64,000 nucleotides of DNA from Bacillota bacterium (GCA_023443515.1 JAEZUC010000127.1:28633-92632); one strand, 5' to 3'; shown: positions 8,931-18,295, counted from the stretch's first letter. The notes: generated by a model not told the origin, from the sequence alone. Numbers and translations are program-made.

Positions 8931-10127
8931 ATGGAAAGAGTTGTGATTACAGGTACGGGGGTTGTATCGTCAATAGGAATAGGGTCAGATAACTTTTTAA
9001 ATTCACTCAAGAAAGGTATATGTGGAATCAAAACTATTGATGTAGAATCAATTAGTGTTCCTGCAGCATTAGTCGAAATAAATGGTAAGTCCAAAATAAA
9101 TTTTAAAGGCTATAAGATTGCGTCTATTGCGTTAGAAGAAGCCGTAGCAGATGCAAATATTACTATTGAGCAGTTACAAACCCTGAAAGTGGGGATTGTA
9201 ACCGGAACAATGAATTCCACTACAAATGATATACTTGATAGATACAGTAATATCAAAAATGGTGAATATAACCGTGCTGACAAATTTGCCGTTTCAAGTT
9301 ATGGCTTTAATTCTGTTACTGATTATTTATACCGAAAATACAGATTACTGGGAGAAAGAATAACTGTCTCAAATTCTTGTGCTACAGGAATTTGCATAAT
9401 TGAGCAGGCGAAGCAATTGATACAGAACGGATACTGTGATGTGTGTCTGGCAGTCGGAGTTGATTTGGTTAATTTAGTAGGCTTAATTCCAATGAAGGTG
9501 TTAAGAATAATTGAAGATACGACATTAAGGCCCTTTGATAAAAATAGAAAAGGAACTGTTCAAGGAGAGGGTGCCGGTGTACTTGTATTGGAATCCCAAA
9601 AGTTTGCTCAAGAGCGAAAAGCAACAATAAAAGGTGAAGTCCTTGGTATATCTATTAAAAATGATATATTTGAAAGTATTTTTTCTTCTTCTGAAGATGG
9701 AAAAGCAATCATTAAATCTATGGAAGAAGCAGTGAAATTGTCCAATATTCCTTTGGAAAGTATTGATTATATAAATGCCCACGGAACTGGTACTCAACAG
9801 AATGATCTGATAGAGACAAATGCCATAAAAGCTGTATTCGGGGAAAGAGCCTATGATATTCCAATAAGTTCAACAAAGTCATTTATTGGACATACAGGTG
9901 CTGCTGCCGGAATACTTGAGATAATTGCTAGTTTATATGCCATTACGGCTGATTTTGTACACCCTACGTTAAATTATTCAGAGAAGGACCCCCTATGCGA
10001 TCTAAATTATGTCCCTAATAATTACATAAACAAAAAAGTAAATTATTTTATGAAAAATTCCATTGGGTTCGGTGGAGTAAATTCATCAATAGTGATATCA
10101 AAATATTTTGGAGGCCAAAATGAATAG
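8931..10127 (+). CDS. Beta-ketoacyl synthase, active KS (FabF/KS-alpha type)
   Basis: This is a full-length (398 residues) condensing enzyme of the thiolase fold. The catalytic triad is intact: Cys150 in 'VSNSCATG', His284 in 'NAHGTGT' and His321 in 'KSFIGHTGAAAG'. 'GEGAGVLVLE' and the terminal 'NSIGFGGVNSS' are conserved. It would perform decarboxylative condensation on an ACP-bound chain. It overlaps the next gene, a non-catalytic KS, by eight bases, the KS-alpha/KS-beta arrangement of type II polyketide synthases. It is separate from a fatty-acid fab operon, which argues for a specialised role. Confidence 0.9.
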   Translation: MERVVITGTGVVSSIGIGSDNFLNSLKKGICGIKTIDVESISVPAALVEINGKSKINFKGYKIASIALEEAVADANITIEQLQTLKVGIVTGTMNSTTNDILDRYSNIKNGEYNRADKFAVSSYGFNSVTDYLYRKYRLLGERITVSNSCATGICIIEQAKQLIQNGYCDVCLAVGVDLVNLVGLIPMKVLRIIEDTTLRPFDKNRKGTVQGEGAGVLVLESQKFAQERKATIKGEVLGISIKNDIFESIFSSSEDGKAIIKSMEEAVKLSNIPLESIDYINAHGTGTQQNDLIETNAIKAVFGERAYDIPISSTKSFIGHTGAAAGILEIIASLYAITADFVHPTLNYSEKDPLCDLNYVPNNYINKKVNYFMKNSIGFGGVNSSIVISKYFGGQNE

Positions 10128-11337
10128 TGTGGTAATAACGGGGTATGGGTCTGTTTCAGCTATTGGAAACAACAGCAGTGAGTTTCGAAACAATTTATTA
10201 AACGATAAAGCCGGTATTTTAGGGAGTGGGGAAGCCGGATATACATCAGGAGACTTTAAATCAGCACATATCAGTGGCTTCAATTTTAAGGATTATAAGT
10301 TAAATGTGCCGTTTTTAAAGTTGGATAGTAGCTGTAAATATGCTATTAGGGCATGTGCTGAAGCTATTGAAATGGCAGGGATTAATAAATATTTAAAAGA
10401 TGATTGCTTGAAAATAGGAACAATTATTGCAAGTACATATGTAGGTACCAGTTCTATTTGGAACAACTTATTAACCTTTCATAAAGGGGGTATCAGACAT
10501 ATAACCCCTTATAGCTTAATGGCAGGAGTGTATGCAGTTCTTTCAACAATATGTACAGAATTTGGATTATCCGGTTACAACACTACAATCAACGGCGGTT
10601 ATACTTCAAGTCACACTGCAATTAGATGTGCATTTGACAGAATTGCAAATGGATATGAGGATTTAATAATTGTTGTAGGAATAGACGTATTGAATGATGA
10701 AATGATTAATTTTGGAAAAAATATAGGAGCATTATACGACAATACAAAAGAAGTATTGTATGGACCTTTTGATAAAAGCAGGAATGGTGTTGTCTTAGGT
10801 GAAGCATGTGGCGTGGTTATATTGGAAAGTAGTAAGCATGCTTTGGAAAGAGGGGCAAAAATCCATGGCAGAATCAACAGCATAGGTTCAGGTAATGAAA
10901 GATACAGTTATAAAGATACAATTGGGGATGGGATTTTTTGCTCAATGAAAAGTGCATTAGAAAAGGCATCCAAAAGCAAGGATGAACTGGATTTTATATA
11001 TTCGGCAGCTAATGGAACAAAAAATATTGATTCGGCTGAAGGACAAGGAATCACAGATTTATTAAAGGGAACTGATAAAGATGTATATGTCACTGCCTTA
11101 AAGTCTGTCATAGGAGAAACCATTAGCGCTTCAGGGGTTATGAGTCTTATTGCAGGAATTGAAACTCTTCAGAACGACTATTTACCTAAGATTCATAATT
11201 TAACAGAACCTGAGAAAATGTTTACTGAATTAAAATTAGTAGCAGAACCTGTTTCAAAGAAAAATTTCAGCACCGGAATCATAAATGGATTAGGCGCTTT
11301 GGGGGACTGCTATTCAATTGTAATCGAGAAAGAATAA
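10120..11337 (+). CDS. Catalytically inactive ketosynthase partner (chain-length-factor-like, KS-beta)
   Basis: This 405-residue KS-fold protein lacks all catalytic residues. Aligned by eye to the upstream KS, the Cys position falls at Gly160-Tyr161 ('TTINGGYTSS'), the first His is Ala296 ('YSAANGTK') and the second is Glu333 ('KSVIGETISA'). 'GPFDKSRNGVVLGEACGVVILE' confirms the family. Loss of the nucleophile in a KS encoded directly after an active KS is the hallmark of chain-length factors, which heterodimerise with KS-alpha. Start ATG 10120 has GGAGG nine bases upstream (in 'ttggaggcc'). Confidence 0.85.
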   Translation: MNSVVITGYGSVSAIGNNSSEFRNNLLNDKAGILGSGEAGYTSGDFKSAHISGFNFKDYKLNVPFLKLDSSCKYAIRACAEAIEMAGINKYLKDDCLKIGTIIASTYVGTSSIWNNLLTFHKGGIRHITPYSLMAGVYAVLSTICTEFGLSGYNTTINGGYTSSHTAIRCAFDRIANGYEDLIIVVGIDVLNDEMINFGKNIGALYDNTKEVLYGPFDKSRNGVVLGEACGVVILESSKHALERGAKIHGRINSIGSGNERYSYKDTIGDGIFCSMKSALEKASKSKDELDFIYSAANGTKNIDSAEGQGITDLLKGTDKDVYVTALKSVIGETISASGVMSLIAGIETLQNDYLPKIHNLTEPEKMFTELKLVAEPVSKKNFSTGIINGLGALGDCYSIVIEKE

Positions 11338-11381
11338 TAAAAGGACAATAAGTAAAAAAGACTACTATATATAGTTAGGAT

Positions 11382-12215
11382 GTGTGCCTTATCGAAAGAT
11401 ATTTGAAAAATTATATAACTAAAGATAATATCAGTTTCTTTCAAGTAAATGACTATGAAACGGAACTTGCTTACGGAGCTATTTTTAATAATAAAATATA
11501 TGAAGATGATACAATCGTGGTTAATGAAAATGATGTTATAGTGGACATAGGTGCCAATATTGGACTTTACCCTTTATATTTATATTCTGAAAAAAATCTC
11601 AAAAACCTTAATATTTATTGTTTTGAACCTTCATATGTAGCATACAATGTTTTGGAAAAAAACATGAAGCTTTATTTTGAAAATGCTGCCTTACATAAAG
11701 TAGGTATTTCTGATAAAAAAGGATATGAGGAGTTTGCAATCTATCCGAATTTTACAATAGGATCTGCATCTTTAGAACTATCATCCTGGGGTGAAAAGAT
11801 GTTCAGAGATAATATAATAGGCAAAGTAACAAAAGGGAAAAATTTTGAGCTTAATAATAGTCACTTTAAATATATAGATAAATTGACCAAAATTTATATG
11901 CAACAGGAAATTGTAAAATGTCCTGTTGAAACTATATCGGATGTGATTAGAGTTAATGGTATAAATAGGATTGATGTGCTTAAAATTAATGCGGAAAACA
12001 GTGAGTGGAAAATTTTACAGAGTATTAATAATGAAGATTGGGATATAATCAGACAACTAATTATCGAAGTACATGATGAAGAAGACATGTACCTACATAA
12101 AATCAAAGAGCTTTTGGTACAAAAAGGGTACCATGTAACGTACAGGGAAGATGTAGTGAATCCTGACTCTGATTTGAAAGTTTACTTAATTTATGCTTCA
12201 AAAGTAGCAAGTTAA
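11382..12215 (+). CDS. FkbM-family methyltransferase
   Basis: This 277-residue SAM-dependent methyltransferase has 'VIVDIGANIGLYPLYL' (motif I) and 'IYCFEPSYVAYNVLEKN' (motif II), which are the FkbM signature, and a late 'LIIEVHDEE' strand. FkbM enzymes usually O-methylate natural products or glycans. The GTG start at 11382 nearly touches the preceding 'ttagga', so the exact start is uncertain. It stands between the CLF gene and the third carrier protein. O-methylation of the polyketide or sugar part is a reasonable inference. Confidence 0.85.
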   Translation: MCLIERYLKNYITKDNISFFQVNDYETELAYGAIFNNKIYEDDTIVVNENDVIVDIGANIGLYPLYLYSEKNLKNLNIYCFEPSYVAYNVLEKNMKLYFENAALHKVGISDKKGYEEFAIYPNFTIGSASLELSSWGEKMFRDNIIGKVTKGKNFELNNSHFKYIDKLTKIYMQQEIVKCPVETISDVIRVNGINRIDVLKINAENSEWKILQSINNEDWDIIRQLIIEVHDEEDMYLHKIKELLVQKGYHVTYREDVVNPDSDLKVYLIYASKVAS

Positions 12216-12272
12216 AAAACCCATTCATTACCAATTGATTTTGAAAATAACATGTAGATTGGAGGACTAACT

Positions 12273-12527
12273 ATGAATAGTATTAGAGAAAGAATTAAGG
12301 ATGTCATATTAAGGAGTCTGGATACGGAAGACAGCTCAGGTAAATTTACAGAAACCGATAATATTGAAGAACTTGGAGTTGAAATAACCTCAATTGTCGT
12401 ATTAGAAATATTGGTTAACCTGGAGAAGGAATTTGAAATTTCACTGGATGAATCAGAAATCAATTCATCAGTTGTAAAGGATATTAGTGCACTCGAAAAG
12501 GTCGTAAACCAAAAGCTATCAATGTAA
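12273..12527 (+). CDS. Acyl carrier protein (third of three)
   Basis: This 84-residue acidic ACP-like protein has helix II 'ITSIVVLEILVNLEKEFEI', with Ser40 in Thr-Ser-Ile as the probable phosphopantetheine site. It has a short C-terminal helix ending in 'VVNQKL'. TTGGAGG sits about ten bases before the ATG. The residue before the serine is Thr where typical ACPs have Asp, and the two other carriers have Asn there, so each carrier has its own recognition surface. It opens a block of phosphorylase, radical SAM, B12-radical SAM, deacetylase and radical SAM genes. Confidence 0.8.
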   Translation: MNSIRERIKDVILRSLDTEDSSGKFTETDNIEELGVEITSIVVLEILVNLEKEFEISLDESEINSSVVKDISALEKVVNQKLSM

Positions 12528-12556
12528 AATAACTTCTATGGCCTAGGGGATATCAG

Positions 12557-13330
12557 ATGGTAAATGTATTTGAACAGTTTTTTAATACAGATAAGCTTGG
12601 TGAAGTTGTTATTTTATCATGCTTTGACAGGCTGGAAGATTTCAAACGGATTTATACCAAAAACATATTATGCGAATTTAAGGGGTATTATAGCGGGATA
12701 ACTATTAATCTCGAAGGTAAGCATATATCAGTTATATATACCGGAAGCGGAGATTCCAAGGTCGGAGATGCAGTACTTGCTTTGGACGGCTCCCGTTGCA
12801 AGGCAATAATATACAATGGCACTGCAGGGGGGATTGGCAACAGGGTTGCCAGGGGAGAATTTTTTATTCCCCGTGAGGCTGTAATCGGAGAGGGTTTTTC
12901 GACGTACTATAAGGATATGAAGCCCGATAGATACAAGAACATTTCATTTGCTTCTCCTGATATGTTAAAAATGTTTGAAGAGTATGCAAGTACAAGTAAA
13001 AATTTAAAAACAAGAGCACATTACTCAAAAATATTTACTATCGATTCTATATTTGCAGAGACACAAGAATTTCTGGCTGAAATGCAACTAAACGGGTGTG
13101 AGGCAATAGACATGGAAACATCAGCATTCTATACTGCAGCTCAGGTTATTAAAAAAAAGTGCCTTGCTGTTCATTACATATCTGATTTGCCTCAGGAGGA
13201 GCAGAACTATAATATGTTCAGAAAAGAGTGTATAAAGTCCTATATAAGAATACCTTACTTGCTTATTGAGTTTATATATACTTTTTTCGATGAAATTATA
13301 AATATCGGAGGTTTAAAGCCAAATGTGTGA
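12557..13330 (+). CDS. Nucleoside phosphorylase/nucleosidase family protein
   Basis: This 257-residue member of the PNP/UDP family has 'YTGSGDSKVGDAVLAL' (phosphate/ribose loop), 'IYNGTAGGIG' (base site) and 'AIDMETSAFYTAA', the conserved Glu motif that binds ribose hydroxyls. 'YISDLP' provides a late Asp. Enzymes of this fold include purine and uridine phosphorylases and 5'-methylthioadenosine/SAH nucleosidases. Surrounded by five radical SAM and three methyltransferase genes, it may remove 5'-deoxyadenosine or SAH (inference). It overlaps the next gene by eight bases. Confidence 0.75.
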   Translation: MVNVFEQFFNTDKLGEVVILSCFDRLEDFKRIYTKNILCEFKGYYSGITINLEGKHISVIYTGSGDSKVGDAVLALDGSRCKAIIYNGTAGGIGNRVARGEFFIPREAVIGEGFSTYYKDMKPDRYKNISFASPDMLKMFEEYASTSKNLKTRAHYSKIFTIDSIFAETQEFLAEMQLNGCEAIDMETSAFYTAAQVIKKKCLAVHYISDLPQEEQNYNMFRKECIKSYIRIPYLLIEFIYTFFDEIINIGGLKPNV

Positions 13331-14351
13331 AAATAATGCTATTAGTGGTTTAAAAAGTGTTGCATTTCGAATTACTGACATATGTAATCTGAATTGCAGC
13401 ATGTGTGGTCAGGCAAAAAACAGGTCTGCTAAACACGGAATCAAAAAGCACTGGCTGGAACTTGATGAAATAAAAAAAGTGATAGATCAAGTGGAAGAAT
13501 ACCGACCCCAGATATACATATGGGGTGGAGAACCGTTTATGTACGGTAATCTAAGTGCTGTTATTGAATACATATCCAGCAAGAAGCTAAATTCATTTAT
13601 TACGACAAACGGGGTTCTTCTTAATGAATTTATAAAGCCTATTGTTGACTGCAAAGTGGCAGAGATAGCTGTGTCTCTTGATGGGTTTGAAGAATTCCAT
13701 GAAAAAATCCGTGGAGTAAAGGGGATTTACTCGAAAGTTTTGGAGAACCTTCTTTCACTAAAGGAATATAAAAAGGAAGTTGGAAAGGTTTTACCAATTG
13801 TAGATATCCACACTGTTGTCGTAAAAGATAACTATCGTACGCTTTATGACTTTGTTAAATTTATAAATGAACAAAATCTATGCAGAAGAATCAGAATACA
13901 GCTTCCCATGTTTTTTACGGTTAAGATGGCAGACCAATACAAGGCCTACGTTGAGGACTGTTTTGGTGCTGTAAATCCAAAATCCTGGTATGGGTTTGTA
14001 GACGATTATTCTGACATTGATATTCCTGTTCTTAATGAGCAGCTTGATCGGATAAGGAAGGAATATAAAAATGTTTTATTTTTTCCTGCTGGGGCTTCAA
14101 CTGAGGAGTGGTTCCATAAACCGGAGGTTTCATTTAAGGGTAAATGTATGACATGTAGGAATAGAATAAACATTGAGCCTGATGGTAGTGTAATTGCCTG
14201 CACCGATTTCCCTGAGACTAAGTACGGTAACATTCTGGAACACTCTATCGAAGAATTATTCAACAACTCTATAATAACAAGGCATAGAGAGAACACAAAA
14301 AAAGGCTCTCTGGGAATATGCTCCAGATGTAGCTATTTTTATGTATATTGA
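13323..14351 (+). CDS. Radical SAM/SPASM domain protein
   Basis: This 342-residue protein carries CxxxCxxC at Cys21, Cys25 and Cys28 ('DICNLNCSMCGQ') and 'WGGEPFM'. The SPASM region near the C-terminus has Cys in 'KCMTCRNRINIEPDG', 'VIACTDFPE' and 'GICSRCSYF', consistent with auxiliary [4Fe-4S] clusters. Such proteins often modify peptides or small carrier-bound substrates. It is similar in motif layout to the protein at 17000 (Cys-Ser-Met-Cys, SPASM with 'NIEPDG/NIEPNG'), so the two are probably paralogues. GGAGG precedes the ATG, which overlaps the phosphorylase gene. Confidence 0.87.
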   Translation: MCENNAISGLKSVAFRITDICNLNCSMCGQAKNRSAKHGIKKHWLELDEIKKVIDQVEEYRPQIYIWGGEPFMYGNLSAVIEYISSKKLNSFITTNGVLLNEFIKPIVDCKVAEIAVSLDGFEEFHEKIRGVKGIYSKVLENLLSLKEYKKEVGKVLPIVDIHTVVVKDNYRTLYDFVKFINEQNLCRRIRIQLPMFFTVKMADQYKAYVEDCFGAVNPKSWYGFVDDYSDIDIPVLNEQLDRIRKEYKNVLFFPAGASTEEWFHKPEVSFKGKCMTCRNRINIEPDGSVIACTDFPETKYGNILEHSIEELFNNSIITRHRENTKKGSLGICSRCSYFYVY

Positions 14352-14383
14352 GGTTTACGAAATTATTTAGGGGGTGATATATC

Positions 14384-15940
14384 TTGAAGAAAATAGCACT
14401 TGTTAATTTGAGGTTCAAAGTAGACATTAGATTTGAAATTAAGGAGAGTCTGGGTATAGCATATATCGCATCAATGCTTATATCAAAGGGGCATCAGGTT
14501 AAAATAATAGATGCCCAGTTCTTCGATTTAGGAATTGATAAGGTATATGAGACTTTGATGCAGGAAAACTTTGATCTCATAGGTTTTTCATTATATGAGG
14601 AGACTGCACCGTTTTTTGAAGAATTATACCGGATGATAGAAGGTAAAGTCAATTCACACATATGTCTGGGTGGGCATTTTGCTTCGTTCTATGCTGAAAA
14701 ATTGCTAAGGAAATTTCCCCGTGTAAATTGCATCAGTATTGGAGAAGGAGAGACAACTATAGCTGAGCTGGTAGAGCATCTGCCGAATGAGGAATGGAAA
14801 AAGACAGATGGCATCTGCTATTTGGAAGATGACAACATAGTATATACCGAACCGAGGGAGCTTATCGCTGACTTGGACTCAATACCTTATCCATACCGTG
14901 ATCCGTATTTCAAATCCGTTGACGATCCATCAGGATATAGTGCAACCATATCGGCAAGCAGGGGCTGTTATGCAAATTGTTCTTTCTGTAGTATTCAATC
15001 CTTTTACAGCTTTTTAAAGGGAAAGCATATCAGAATAAGAAAGCCTGAAAAGGTGGTTGATGAGATTGAATATGTTAATAAAACTTACGGTATAAATAAA
15101 TTCTTTTTCTCAGACGATAATTTTCTGGCTACAAATCGGGTAAAGCCAGGTTGGATTGACACCTTTATTGATGAAATTGAAAAAAGAAATTTAAAAATTA
15201 ACTTTGATATTGATTGCAGGGTAAACGATATAGAGGAAACCCTTTTTATCAGGCTGAAAAAGGCAGGATTAAACGGTGTGTTTCTGGGGATTGAGTCATT
15301 CTCACAAAGAGCACTTGATACTCTGAATAAAAAAGTACTGGTACAGGACAATATCAATGCCATCAATCTTTTGCACAAGCTCAGGATAACTGTCTGGATG
15401 GGTTTTATAATGTTTGATATGTTTACAACTCTTGACGAAATAAGAGATAACCTGAAAGCTCTCGAAAAGATAAACTATTTTAAATATTTCAACTACGACA
15501 GGCCGGTGTCGGGAGACAGACTGGCAAGTCCGCTAAAGCTGTACAATGGTACTCCCATTCTAAAAAAGTTGCTGGAAGAATCACCTGAAATACTTATAGA
15601 AATTGATTATGGATATGACTATAAATTTGTAGACCCAAAGATGAACATATTTTATAAATGGTTGCTGGAGTGGAAAAAAATATCCCAGGAAATGATTCAA
15701 TTGGACACACTCTGGCTTGTTAAACTTGCAAATGAAAGAAAAATCGGAGATATGGCATCCGAGCTTCATTCACTATCAAGAAAATATATGCGCGTTGATT
15801 TGCAGGCCTTTGAGAGTATTCTTGATGCTGTTGATAACTGCAATGAGAATGCCATAGGAGACATTATTGAGCAGAAAAAGAACGAGTTTTATAAAATAAA
15901 GCAAAGAGTTGATGAACTTAGGGAATCGCTGGTGTCTTAA
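14384..15940 (+). CDS. Cobalamin-binding radical SAM protein (paralogue B)
   Basis: This 518-residue protein has the same architecture as the protein at 6396. The B12-binding domain spans about 1-140 ('GIAYIASMLISKGH', 'ICLGGHFAS', 'SIGEGETT'). The radical SAM core has Cys195, Cys199 and Cys202 in 'SASRGCYANCSFC', and the C-terminal region carries 'LHSLSRKYM'. The identical Cys motif and shared tail show gene duplication within the cluster. It starts with TTG 14384 behind GGGGTGA. Probable reactions are radical C-methylation or skeletal rearrangement; the substrate is unknown. Confidence 0.88.
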   Translation: MKKIALVNLRFKVDIRFEIKESLGIAYIASMLISKGHQVKIIDAQFFDLGIDKVYETLMQENFDLIGFSLYEETAPFFEELYRMIEGKVNSHICLGGHFASFYAEKLLRKFPRVNCISIGEGETTIAELVEHLPNEEWKKTDGICYLEDDNIVYTEPRELIADLDSIPYPYRDPYFKSVDDPSGYSATISASRGCYANCSFCSIQSFYSFLKGKHIRIRKPEKVVDEIEYVNKTYGINKFFFSDDNFLATNRVKPGWIDTFIDEIEKRNLKINFDIDCRVNDIEETLFIRLKKAGLNGVFLGIESFSQRALDTLNKKVLVQDNINAINLLHKLRITVWMGFIMFDMFTTLDEIRDNLKALEKINYFKYFNYDRPVSGDRLASPLKLYNGTPILKKLLEESPEILIEIDYGYDYKFVDPKMNIFYKWLLEWKKISQEMIQLDTLWLVKLANERKIGDMASELHSLSRKYMRVDLQAFESILDAVDNCNENAIGDIIEQKKNEFYKIKQRVDELRESLVS

Positions 15941-15956
15941 GGGGTGAATTCATATT

Positions 15957-17003
15957 TTGATCATGGATAAACTGCTTAAATGGCTTCCTCAATTTAAAAT
16001 TTTACACCAAAAGGTTTTTTTCCTTGGTGAAGTTGATATGACTATAAGTGTTTCCAGTGAAACAGAAGCTTTGGTTAAAGAGAAAGATATATTTTCAACT
16101 GAACAGCTGGGGGAAGCAGAAAACAAATCTACGATTCTTAAACTTTTAAATGCCGGTGTGATTGTACCCTTTGATGGTTGCTTACCAAGAGAATCATCGG
16201 AAAGTCAGGAAAAAATTCTGGTAATCCAGCCCCACTGTGACGACTTTGCATTATCATGCGGAGGAACTCTGGCAAAGCAGTGTATTGCCGATAAACGCAA
16301 GATAATATTCGTAACGGTATTTTCAAAATACTCCTCACAAAGCTTTCCGTGGAAAGACAAAATCCATCTAAATGACGACGAATACTCAAAGCTGAGGAGA
16401 CAGGAGGATACAATCGCAGCTGACTATCTACGCGGAAGCACTCATACTCTGGAATATAGAGATTCTATAGCCAGGGGAGCTGGCTTGAGTGTAATACTGA
16501 GAGAAGGCATTCTAAAGAAAGATAATGAAATGATTGAAGCTATTACTGAGGATTTGGGAGCCCTTGTAAAAGAATACAAACCTCAGATGATAGTTTTGCC
16601 CGCTGCTTTCGGTTGGCATTATGATCATAGAATAACACTGACTGCAGCGCTGAGGTCTTTAAAAAAATGGACAGGTTATAAAAACGTATACCTATATGAA
16701 GATTATCCGTATTGCGACCAGAATAGGCACAATTATTGGGGAAGGCTTAAAGAGCTTGAAAAAGAATTTGATATGAAGCCTGTTTATACAGATATCAAAA
16801 GCTATATAAAGACAAAAGCATACCTTATAAATTTCTACAGGACTCAATTTATAGATTGGAATTTAAAGGGTATAAATAAGTCGATAACAGAGTTGGCAGA
16901 AGCTACAGCCATTGAAGCTATGTATTTAAAGCATGGTATAGATAATCAGATAACTATGGCAGAGAGAATTTGGGAAATCTCTTTTGGAGGTGGACAGCTA
17001 TGA
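15957..17003 (+). CDS. PIG-L family N-deacetylase
   Basis: This is a LmbE/PIG-L fold zinc amidase. It has 'PHCDDFALSCGG' (the PHxDD zinc motif, about residues 90-94) and a downstream 'HYDHR' supplying the remaining His/Asp ligand. It is 348 residues long, with about 80 extra residues before the catalytic domain that I cannot assign. TTG 15957 follows GGGGTGA with good spacing; ATG 15963 is an alternative. PIG-L enzymes remove acetyl groups from GlcNAc-type sugars, so it may act on the sugar added by the glycosyltransferase at 20379 (inference). Confidence 0.88.
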   Translation: MIMDKLLKWLPQFKILHQKVFFLGEVDMTISVSSETEALVKEKDIFSTEQLGEAENKSTILKLLNAGVIVPFDGCLPRESSESQEKILVIQPHCDDFALSCGGTLAKQCIADKRKIIFVTVFSKYSSQSFPWKDKIHLNDDEYSKLRRQEDTIAADYLRGSTHTLEYRDSIARGAGLSVILREGILKKDNEMIEAITEDLGALVKEYKPQMIVLPAAFGWHYDHRITLTAALRSLKKWTGYKNVYLYEDYPYCDQNRHNYWGRLKELEKEFDMKPVYTDIKSYIKTKAYLINFYRTQFIDWNLKGINKSITELAEATAIEAMYLKHGIDNQITMAERIWEISFGGGQL

Positions 17004-18295
17004 AGGAAATTAATCTTGTCGGAGAAGTAAAAAATATTAAAGGGATGTATACATTTAATATTAGTACATCCAAAAGAGATGAGGATTCGAGGGTTTGGCT
17101 TGAGTACCAGCAGCATGGAGAAGTAACCGCCGTTGAAGCTGAATATGATGGTGATGGAAAAGGGTGCTCATTTTGGACAATAAAAGCAGAGTTGCCAAAG
17201 GTATGTGATTGTATTATTTATGGTATGAGTATGGGCCTGTGTGTATCTTACGGTATTATGAAAAAAAACGGGGATTCATGGATCTATACGGGAGAATTCA
17301 GCGATTATAAGATAGATATTGTCTCATTAAAGTTGACCTATAACTGTAACTTAAAATGTAGCATGTGCTGGCAAGCAAAATATAAGGATCAGAATAAAGC
17401 ATTTACTGGACATATGGACTATACAAACTTTCTGAACACCATGGAAAAGCTCTCTTTTTTAGCTCCTTCAAAGATTTTTCTATGGGGAGGAGAACCACTG
17501 CTGCATCCAAACTTCGCTGATATATTAAAAGAAGTAAAGACTAGAAGGTTCATGTGTAATCTCATTACAAATGGAATTCTTCTAGAAGAAAAAACTGAAG
17601 ATATATTGAATGGAAAGCTTGATACTATTTGTGTATCGTTAGATGGCTTAGGGGAAATACATGATTCAATACGAGGTGTTCCCGGATCATACCAAAGAGC
17701 AATAACCGGTTTAAAATATCTATTGAAAAATAAGTCATTCAGGCCAATTGTTTCAGTAAATATGGTAATCAATGATGAGAATTATCAATATCTTTATGAA
17801 ACGGTCAAGGAATTTGAAAGCCTGGGAGTAAATGGGATACAAATTCAGTTCCCGGTTTATTTTGACATGAAAACCGGAGAAGTAACTGCCGAATATATAA
17901 AAAAATCTTTAGGAATTAGCATAGATAAATGGAAGGGGTTTATCGGTGAATATAGTTCAATGGATATTGAAAAGTTAGACAAACAACTGCATATGGTGAA
18001 GAGTGAATTTAATAATGTATACCTTTATCCGGCAGATATCTCTCCGTATGATTGGTTCGGGGTAAAAGAATCCAATAGAAAAATAAACTGTTTAACAGCA
18101 TGGAAAAGACTCAACATAGAGCCTAACGGAGATGTAAATATTTGTACGGATCATTCAGATATGATAGCAGGCAATATTTATGAGTCCCGCTTAGAAGAAA
18201 TATGGAATAACAGAGTGTTCAGGAGTTTCAGAAGGGAAGCCAAGAATAACAACTTTATGAGTATGTGTCAGCACTGTACATATTCATACCTATGA
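17000..18295 (+). CDS. Radical SAM/SPASM protein with N-terminal extension
   Basis: This 431-residue protein begins with about 105 residues outside the radical SAM fold, probably a small beta-rich domain ('SRVWLEYQQHGEVTAVEAEYDG'). CxxxCxxC follows at Cys116, Cys120 and Cys123 ('YNCNLKCSMCWQ'), then 'WGGEPLL' and a C-terminal SPASM-like region ('NCLTAWKRLNIEPNG', 'ICTDHSD', 'MCQHCTYSY'). ATG 17000 overlaps the stop of the deacetylase gene in an ATGA junction behind GGAGGTGG, so it is the true start. It is related to the radical SAM protein at 13323. Confidence 0.87.
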   Translation: MKEINLVGEVKNIKGMYTFNISTSKRDEDSRVWLEYQQHGEVTAVEAEYDGDGKGCSFWTIKAELPKVCDCIIYGMSMGLCVSYGIMKKNGDSWIYTGEFSDYKIDIVSLKLTYNCNLKCSMCWQAKYKDQNKAFTGHMDYTNFLNTMEKLSFLAPSKIFLWGGEPLLHPNFADILKEVKTRRFMCNLITNGILLEEKTEDILNGKLDTICVSLDGLGEIHDSIRGVPGSYQRAITGLKYLLKNKSFRPIVSVNMVINDENYQYLYETVKEFESLGVNGIQIQFPVYFDMKTGEVTAEYIKKSLGISIDKWKGFIGEYSSMDIEKLDKQLHMVKSEFNNVYLYPADISPYDWFGVKESNRKINCLTAWKRLNIEPNGDVNICTDHSDMIAGNIYESRLEEIWNNRVFRSFRREAKNNNFMSMCQHCTYSYL

